This document shows positions 14,290-19,232 of a stretch of DNA of 19,232 nt, piece by piece. How positions within the stretch are numbered: position 1 is the stretch's first letter; each line of letters starts with the position of its first letter. The notes beneath the pieces are model-generated. The model saw only the letters and a list, made by a program, of their open reading frames with translations, made no database searches and was not told the origin of the DNA. Made by a program: the position numbers and the translations under genes. This DNA is from Microbacteriaceae bacterium (GTDB lineage: Bacteria; Actinomycetota; Actinomycetes; Actinomycetales; Microbacteriaceae): NCBI GenBank assembly GCA_022701925.1, contig JAKONM010000211.1:1-19232 (forward strand). Direction: 5' to 3'.

Positions 14290-14856
14290 ATGACGCGCTT
14301 CTCCTTCTTCACCACCGGCGAGCTGCGGGCGCGCGGCGAGACGCGGCAGTCGATCCGCGACGGGATCGACTGCGGGTCCTGGTACCGGGTGATCAAGGGG
14401 TGGTACGCCACCAGTGCCTCGCCGGAGGACGCGGTGCTCGCCATGCGGATCGGCGGGCGCCTGGGCTGCGTGTCCGCACTCGAGCTGCACGGGGCGTGGG
14501 TCCCGCCCGCTTCCGGCGTGCACGTCGTCTTCCCGACCGGCGCGTCCGACAGGAGGACCGCCGGCCGCACGCCCGGCCCCTCGATCATCCGGCACTGGTC
14601 CGCGCCGTGGGACCGGACAGGCTCGGCCTTCGCCGTCGCACCCCTGGAGGTCGACGACTGGCTCACCATCGAGGCCGACGGTCGGGCTGCTCATGCGCGG
14701 GAAGCGGCGCTCACCGCCGATCGACAGAGGGTGGTCCGTCTGATGCGACATGGCCGGATCGTGCTGCAGTTCGCCTGCGCCGCGATCATGTACGACTTCG
14801 AGGCCGTGTTGACCGCCGTCGAGGACGTGATGGCGCGCCACGCACCGCTCGGCTGA
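14290..14856 (+). CDS. Internally deleted AbiEi/VSR-like protein
   Basis: The 188-residue product resembles a common actinobacterial family of about 300 residues with an AbiEi-like N-terminal winged helix and a VSR/DUF559-type nuclease-like C-terminal domain. Residues 1-115 match the front half (FFTTGELRARG, GSWYRVIKGWYAT, RIGGRLGCVSALELHGAWVPP, VHVVFP). Residues 122-183 match the last part of the nuclease domain (DDWLTIEADGRAAHAREAAL, FEAVLTAVEDV). Around Leu119-Val121 about 100 residues usually found between them are missing, joined in frame, including the strand with the first catalytic acid. The C-terminal half also diverges from the usual VLRFSYxQV. No ribosome site or -10 box is visible before the ATG. 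It looks like a relic, bracketed by two related double hairpins. Family comparison is from memory. Confidence 0.6.
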   Translation: MTRFSFFTTGELRARGETRQSIRDGIDCGSWYRVIKGWYATSASPEDAVLAMRIGGRLGCVSALELHGAWVPPASGVHVVFPTGASDRRTAGRTPGPSIIRHWSAPWDRTGSAFAVAPLEVDDWLTIEADGRAAHAREAALTADRQRVVRLMRHGRIVLQFACAAIMYDFEAVLTAVEDVMARHAPLG

Positions 14857-14941
14857 GTCCCATCGCAGGAAGGAGGCCGTTCAGCAGGAAGGAATCGTCC
14901 ATTCCTTCCTGCTCAACGGCCTCCTTCCTGCCGACGGGCTC
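14855..14941. repeat. Compound palindrome B (double hairpin) after the AbiEi/VSR-like gene
   Basis: A 31-base arm (14865-14895, starting GCAGGAAGGAGGCCG) pairs with 14901-14931 with one mismatch around the loop CGTCC. Outer ends GAGTCC (14855) and CGACGGGCTC (ending 14941) extend the pairing imperfectly. It shares TCAGCAGGAAGG, CCTTCCTGCT and CTTCCTGC-GACGGGCTC with palindrome A. It overlaps the stop codon of the gene before it and ends three bases short of the DUF4032 stop, so it may act as a bidirectional terminator. Confidence 0.88.
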
Positions 14942-14943
14942 GC

Positions 14944-16232
14944 TCAGACGGTGGTGCGCCAGTCCTCCGGGCCCTGGGAGACGCGGATGGGCACCGTCAA
15001 CGAGCCCGTGACGGGCTCCAGCAGTGCGGCCTCGTCCCGGCGGTGCCGCAGGATGTCGTCGACGTAGGAGCTGAGCGCCTCCGCCAGCGGCACGTCCCGC
15101 GACTGCCGCTGCGACATGAACCACCGGTGCTCCAGCAGTTGGTGGAACACCTCCGCCTGCTCCAGCTTGCCCCGCAGCTCGCGCGGGATGGAGCGGACGA
15201 CCGGCTCGAAGACGCCGGCGACCCACTCGTGGGCCGCCATCTCCTCGTCCAGATGGCTCTTGTTCAGCGCGTGCGTCCACTGGTCGAGGTCGTTCAGCAG
15301 CCGCCGCGCCTGGTTCTCCTCGGCGTCCAGACCGGTCAGCCGCAGCAGGCGCCGGGTGTGGTGCCCGGCGTCCACGACCTTCGGCTGGATGACGACCTCG
15401 CTGCCGTTCTCCACCGAGCGGATGGAGAGCTCCTCGATGTCGAAGCCCAGCGCGTTCAGCCGGTCGACCCGCTGGTTGATGCGCCAGCGCTCGGAGGAGG
15501 CGAAGGACTCGCGGCCCATCAGCTCGTTCCAGAGCATCCGGTACTGCGAGACGATCCGCTCGCTGGTGACGAGCGGGTCGAGGTCCTCGTCCACGTGGCC
15601 GCCGGCGGCCAGGTCCATCAGCTCGCCGGCGATGTTCACGCGCGCGACCTCGAGGTCGTTCTCGCGCTGCCCCTTCGACAGCCCGCTCGGGTAGAGCTTG
15701 CCCGTCTCCGCGTCGACCAGGTAGGCGGCGAAGGAGCCCGCGTCCCGTCGGAACAGCGTGTTCGACAGGGACACGTCGCCCCAGAAGAACCCGATCACGT
15801 GCAGCCGCACCAGCAGCAGCGCGAGCGCGTCGGCGAGGCGCGTGGCCGTGTCCGGCCGCAGCATCTGCGAGAACAGCGCCCGGTAGGGCAGCGAGAACCG
15901 CAGGTGCCGCGTCACCAGGCAGGTCTCCAGGGGCGCACCGTTCTCGTCGGTGCGCCCCTGGATGACCGCGAGCGGCTCGACGCACGGCACCTCCAGGCGC
16001 TGGAGCGCCCGGAGCATGTCGTACTCGCGCTGCGCGAGGTCGGAGGAGGTCTCCTTCACGGCGACGACGTACCCCGAGAGGTTTGCGAACCGCACGATGT
16101 GCCGGGAGATCCCCTTGGGCAGGGCCGCGATGTGTTCCGCGGTCCACTGCTCCAGGGGGAGGCTCCACGGCAGGTCGAGCAGGCCGGGATCGACCGTCGC
16201 CGCCGTGATGGAGAGGCTGTCCCCGAAGTCGC

Positions 16233-16236
<4 letters not shown>
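14944..16236 (-). CDS. DUF4032 protein with kinase-like fold
   Basis: The 430-residue product belongs to an actinobacterial DUF4032 family that resembles lipopolysaccharide-type and eukaryote-like kinases. Kinase landmarks are visible: a candidate ATP lysine, Lys61, in VVAVKETSS; FFWGDVSLSNTLF at 150-162 with the catalytic-loop Asp154 and Asn159; and LVDAETG with Asp175 in the DFG-like position. The family's conserved LPKGISRHIVRF (39-50) and PKVVDAGHHTRRLLRLTGLDAEENQARRLL (about 300-330) are present. The substrate is unknown. The start is a TTG overlapping the ugpC stop (TTGA), giving MSDFGDSLSITAATVDP; no ATG or GTG fits. The overlap shows that it is translated after ugpC. No signal peptide or membrane helix is seen, so it should be cytoplasmic. 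It ends at palindrome B. Confidence 0.85.
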
Positions 16237-17330
<1,094 letters not shown>

Positions 17331-17379
17331 TGCTGTTCTCCTTCACCGGCAGGTACGTGCCGGACGATCCGTAGTGAGG

Positions 17380-17395
17380 ATGACCAGTCGGTCAT
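17380..17395. promoter_or_regulatory. Putative operator upstream of ugpC
   Basis: ATGACCagtcGGTCAT is a perfect inverted repeat 50 bases before the ugpC ATG. The form TGACC-N4-GGTCA resembles TetR-family operators. On the minus strand its first half (ATGACC) is 16 bases upstream of TACGGA, so it would overlap a plausible -35 element. No TetR gene is in the window. Confidence 0.5.
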
Positions 17396-17504
17396 GCCGG
17401 GCTCCGTCGCCCGGCTCGCGCAGTATCGCATGCCCGGGGCCGCCGGTGGAGGGTTCCCGGGCGATCTGCGGGGAGCCTCATCACGGGGCCATGGATGCGG
17501 CGGT

Positions 17505-17510
17505 TATCCT
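17505..17510 (+). promoter_or_regulatory. Putative -10 box for the DsbA-like gene
   Basis: TATCCT lies 44 bases before the ATG at 17554, implying a leader of about 37 bases containing a strong ribosome site. A GTG at 17519 sits in leaderless position but is out of frame. Confidence 0.45.
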
Positions 17511-17553
17511 GCCTGGCCGTGTCGCCGCCCCTGGGCGCACGGGGAGGGACCGG

Positions 17554-18504
17554 ATGTCGAACGCCTCGAGGCCGTCGAAGAACGAGCGGCGCGACGCCGC
17601 GCGCGAGAAGGCGCGCCAGGACCGGCTGCGCCAGCAGAAGCGGGAGAAGCGCGGACGACTCGTGCTGCAGTTGTCGATCGGCCTCGTCGTCGTGGCCATC
17701 GTGGCCGTCGTCTCGGTGATCATCGTGAACTCGGTGCGCCCGGCCGGTCCCGGCCCCGCCAACATGGCCAGCGGCGGCATCACGCTGGAGGGCGCCGACC
17801 TCACGGCGGTGCGCACGCAGGCGCCGGCCGCGGGCGCCGTGCCCGCACCGCAGGCCACCGGGCCGGGCGGCAAGGTGCTCATCCAGTCGTACGAGGACTT
17901 CGGCTGCCCGATCTGCCGGCAGTTCGAGCAGCAGTACGGCGAGCAGATCCGCCAGCTGGTCACGAGCGGCGCCGCGGTGATCCAGTACCACCCGGTCGCG
18001 ATCCTCGACCGCAGCTTCACCGACCGCACCTACTCGACGCGCGCCGCCAACGCGGCCGCCGCGGTCGCGAACTACTCGCCCGACGCCTTCTCGAAGTTCC
18101 ACCAGCTGATGTACCGGAGCGACGTGCAGCCGGAGGAGGGCGGGCCCGGTCTCACCGACGACCGCCTCATCGCCCTCGTGAAGCAGGCCGGCGCGACGAA
18201 CCTGTCCCAGATCACCGAGGCCATCCGGGACCAGGAGTTCAAGAGCTGGGTCGGCGATCGGACGGACGAGTTCACCGAGGACACCGGACCGCTGAAGGAC
18301 GTGGACTTCAGCAAGCGCCTGGACCAGAACGGCCAGCCGACGGGGGCCGGCACGCCGACCCTGATCGTCAACGGGCAGTACTGGGACGGCAAGACCGACT
18401 TCGGCGCCTTCGTCACCTCCGTGGGCGGGGCGAGCGCACCGAGCAGCAGCCCCTCCGCCTCCGCCAGCCCGTCGGCGACCCCGTCTGCCAGCGCCTCCGA
18501 CTGA
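17554..18504 (+). CDS. Membrane-anchored DsbA-like thiol-disulfide oxidoreductase
   Basis: The 316-residue protein has a highly charged cytoplasmic N terminus (1-35, rich in Lys and Arg), one membrane helix (about 36-59) and an extracytoplasmic thioredoxin-fold domain of the DsbA/DsbG type. The active site is CPIC (Cys118-Cys121) in YEDFGCPICRQFEQ, and the cis-proline loop is GTPTLIVNG. A helical insert lies between (about 165-255). The last ~25 residues are a Ser/Ala/Pro-rich tail. Proteins of this layout form or isomerise disulfides in secreted proteins. The ATG has GGGGAGGG five bases upstream. It lies 223 bases from the divergent ugpC and is followed by a strong hairpin, so it is probably transcribed alone. 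Confidence 0.88.
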   Translation: MSNASRPSKNERRDAAREKARQDRLRQQKREKRGRLVLQLSIGLVVVAIVAVVSVIIVNSVRPAGPGPANMASGGITLEGADLTAVRTQAPAAGAVPAPQATGPGGKVLIQSYEDFGCPICRQFEQQYGEQIRQLVTSGAAVIQYHPVAILDRSFTDRTYSTRAANAAAAVANYSPDAFSKFHQLMYRSDVQPEEGGPGLTDDRLIALVKQAGATNLSQITEAIRDQEFKSWVGDRTDEFTEDTGPLKDVDFSKRLDQNGQPTGAGTPTLIVNGQYWDGKTDFGAFVTSVGGASAPSSSPSASASPSATPSASASD

Positions 18505-18523
18505 CGTCGGACCGCCCGACCCG

Positions 18524-18557
18524 CCGGGGCCCGCAGCACGCTGCTGCCGGGCCCCGG
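18524..18557 (+). terminator. GC hairpin after the DsbA-like gene
   Basis: CCGGGGCCCGCAGCA (18524-18538) pairs with TGCTG-c-CGGGCCCCGG (18542-18557) with one bulged C and a three-base loop, 19 bases after the stop. There is no U-tract, as usual for this GC-rich genome. Confidence 0.7.
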
Positions 18558-18574
18558 ACCCGTCTCCCCGGCCG

Positions 18575-18580
18575 TACGCT
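18575..18580 (+). promoter_or_regulatory. Putative -10 box for tRNA-Thr
   Basis: TACGCT ends nine bases before the mature 5' end of the tRNA. Confidence 0.4.
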
Positions 18581-18589
18581 GGGGCGCAC

Positions 18590-18662
18590 GCCGGGATAGC
18601 TCAGTCGGCAGAGCGCCGCCCTTGTAATGCGGATGTCGTCGGTTCGATTCCGACTCTCGGCT
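18590..18662 (+). tRNA. tRNA-Thr (anticodon TGT)
   Basis: A 73-base cloverleaf: acceptor stem GCCGGGA/TCTCGGC (one G-U pair), D arm GCTC...GAGC, anticodon loop CTTGTAA with TGT at 18623-18625, variable region ATGTC, and T arm GTCGG-TTCGATT-CCGAC with a perfect stem. The CCA end is not encoded, as in most actinobacterial tRNAs. It decodes ACA and wobble codons, which are rare in this GC-rich genome. The anticodon stem CCGCC/TGCGG has a C-T mismatch next to the loop (18620 and 18628), where most tRNAs have a pair. Confidence 0.93.
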
Positions 18663-18691
18663 CGGTGTTGATTGCATTCAGGTCCGCGAGC

Positions 18692-18752
18692 GGATCGAGA
18701 TGCGTGCTGCTCCGCAGGTTCTGAACGAACCTGCGATGCGCAGCGGTCGTGG
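18692..18752 (+). repeat. Covarying hairpin repeat, copy 1
   Basis: The first of two imperfect ~60-base repeats downstream of the tRNA. It folds as CGCAGGTTC-tgaac-GAACCTGCG (18713-18735) inside an outer GCTGC/GCAGC stem. About 40 of the first 50 positions match copy 2, with changes in the stem largely compensated. Confidence 0.7.
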
Positions 18753-18773
18753 TCGGGGTCAGGCGGGCGGGGC

Positions 18774-18833
18774 GGGTCGAGATCCGTGCTGCTCCGCAGA
18801 TCTTGGACGGATCTGCGTGGCGCAGGCTGTTGG
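18774..18833 (+). repeat. Covarying hairpin repeat, copy 2
   Basis: The second copy begins GGGTCGAGATCCGTGCTG and folds as CGCAGATCT-tggac-GGATCTGCG (18794-18816). Stem bases that differ from copy 1 keep their pairing (G-C to A-T, T-A to C-G), apart from one T-G wobble. There is no coding potential in the 283-base stretch holding both copies. Confidence 0.7.
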
Positions 18834-18888
18834 AGCAGTGGGCTCTCGGCGGTCTCCTCGCACCTCTTCGACGCAGCCGGCATGCGAA

Positions 18889-18918
18889 GAGGCGGCCCCG
18901 CTGCTGCGGTGCCGCCTC
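18889..18918 (-). terminator. Hairpin downstream of msrB
   Basis: GAGGCGGC (18889-18896) and GCCGCCTC (18911-18918), with nested CCGC-tgct-GCGG, form an almost continuous 13-pair stem 28 bases beyond the msrB stop, a likely terminator for the minus-strand gene. Its left arm also overlaps an alternative repeat, CCTCTTCG (18863-18870) with CGAAGAGG (18885-18892). Confidence 0.65.
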
Positions 18919-18945
18919 CTCCGCCTCGATCGCCGCCGAGGAGCG

Positions 18946-19232
18946 TCAGGCCTGCTGCTGCTCGCCCTCGAAGGACAGGGACACCGAGTTCATGCAGAAC
19001 CGGTCGCCCGTCGGGGTCTGCGGGGCGTCGTCGAACAGGTGGCCCAGGTGCGACCCGCAGGTCGCGCAGAGCACCTCCGTGCGAACCATGCCCCACGCCC
19101 GGTCCGTCTTCAGCTCCACCGCGTCCGGGGACACCGGCTCGAAGAAGGACGGCCATCCCGAGCCGGACTCGAACTTCGCGGTGGAGCGGAACAGCGCGGC
19201 GTCGCACGCCCGGCAGCGGAACAGCCCGTCGC
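18946..19232 (-). CDS. msrB: Peptide-methionine (R)-S-oxide reductase, C-terminal part (runs off right edge)
   Basis: MsrB reduces the R-epimer of methionine sulfoxide in proteins, repairing oxidative damage. The last 95 codons are present and open to the window edge. The zinc-binding pairs CRAC and CATC, the substrate motif KFESGSGWPSFFEP and the catalytic Cys in RFCMNSVSL are all visible, followed by a short acidic tail ending in GEQQQA. An internal GTG at 19134 is not the real start, because the conserved CRAC and GSGWPSF segments lie upstream of it. It is convergent with the tRNA region and ends before a hairpin. It is a third redox/thiol-related feature near the DsbA-like gene, but the shared neighbourhood may be chance. 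Confidence 0.95.
   Translation of the reverse strand, partial: DGLFRCRACDAALFRSTAKFESGSGWPSFFEPVSPDAVELKTDRAWGMVRTEVLCATCGSHLGHLFDDAPQTPTGDRFCMNSVSLSFEGEQQQA

Noticed and set aside
18640..18850. Phage or island attachment site at the 3' end of tRNA-Thr
   Set aside because: No second copy of the tRNA 3' end, integrase or phage gene is seen in the remaining window.

Overview
The window is chromosomal DNA from a high-GC Gram-positive actinobacterium, most likely a member of the Micrococcales such as a Microbacteriaceae. The evidence is a G+C content that by eye is above 70%, with nearly every codon ending in G or C, together with actinobacterial marker genes (glnR, carD, an LpqE-like lipoprotein, senX3/regX3, a fused ispDF). 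Many start codons also sit 6-8 bases after a TANNNT -10 box, the leaderless-mRNA arrangement common in actinobacteria. The family-level assignment is inference.

Layout. (1) 1-1260, minus strand: the 5' part of ppk (polyphosphate kinase, running off the left edge) behind glnR (nitrogen regulator). (2) 1368-4924, plus strand: two small membrane proteins, a FABP/nitrobindin-like protein, a YgfZ-type folate-binding protein and a FUSC-type membrane protein. Between FABP and ygfZ lies a 300-base stretch with strong minus-strand coding signal but no intact frame. (3) 4931-7276: a SAM methyltransferase (minus), gpmA (plus) and phoU (minus), with a perfect hairpin terminator between gpmA and phoU. (4) 7429-9296: the senX3-regX3 phosphate two-component pair, divergent from phoU. 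(5) 9328-14098: an LpqE-like lipoprotein divergent from carD-ispDF-cysS-rlmB, a gene order I know from mycobacteria. cysS carries a one-base frameshift exactly at its HHENE zinc-site motif, and ispDF seems to start at CTG overlapping the carD stop. (6) 14102-14941: a short gene for an internally deleted AbiEi/VSR-like protein, bracketed by two related double-hairpin repeats. (7) 14944-17330, minus strand: ugpC (orphan sugar-ABC ATPase) translationally coupled to a DUF4032 kinase-like gene. (8) 17554-19232: a membrane-anchored DsbA-like thioredoxin, tRNA-Thr(UGU), a pair of imperfect repeats folding as covarying hairpins, and the 3' part of msrB running off the right edge.

How the genes fit together. 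Phosphate homeostasis is a recurring theme (ppk, phoU, senX3, regX3), with nitrogen control (glnR) beside it. The carD cluster couples transcription control to isoprenoid precursor synthesis, cysteinyl-tRNA charging and 23S rRNA methylation. The last quarter holds thiol/oxidative-damage functions (dsbA-like, msrB). Most of the window is ordinary core genome. The most unusual parts are the hairpin-flanked cassette at 14.1-14.9 kb, the covarying hairpin pair at 18.7-18.8 kb, and the two places (2.4-2.7 kb and 12.42 kb) where coding sequence is broken, which may be real or may be assembly errors.
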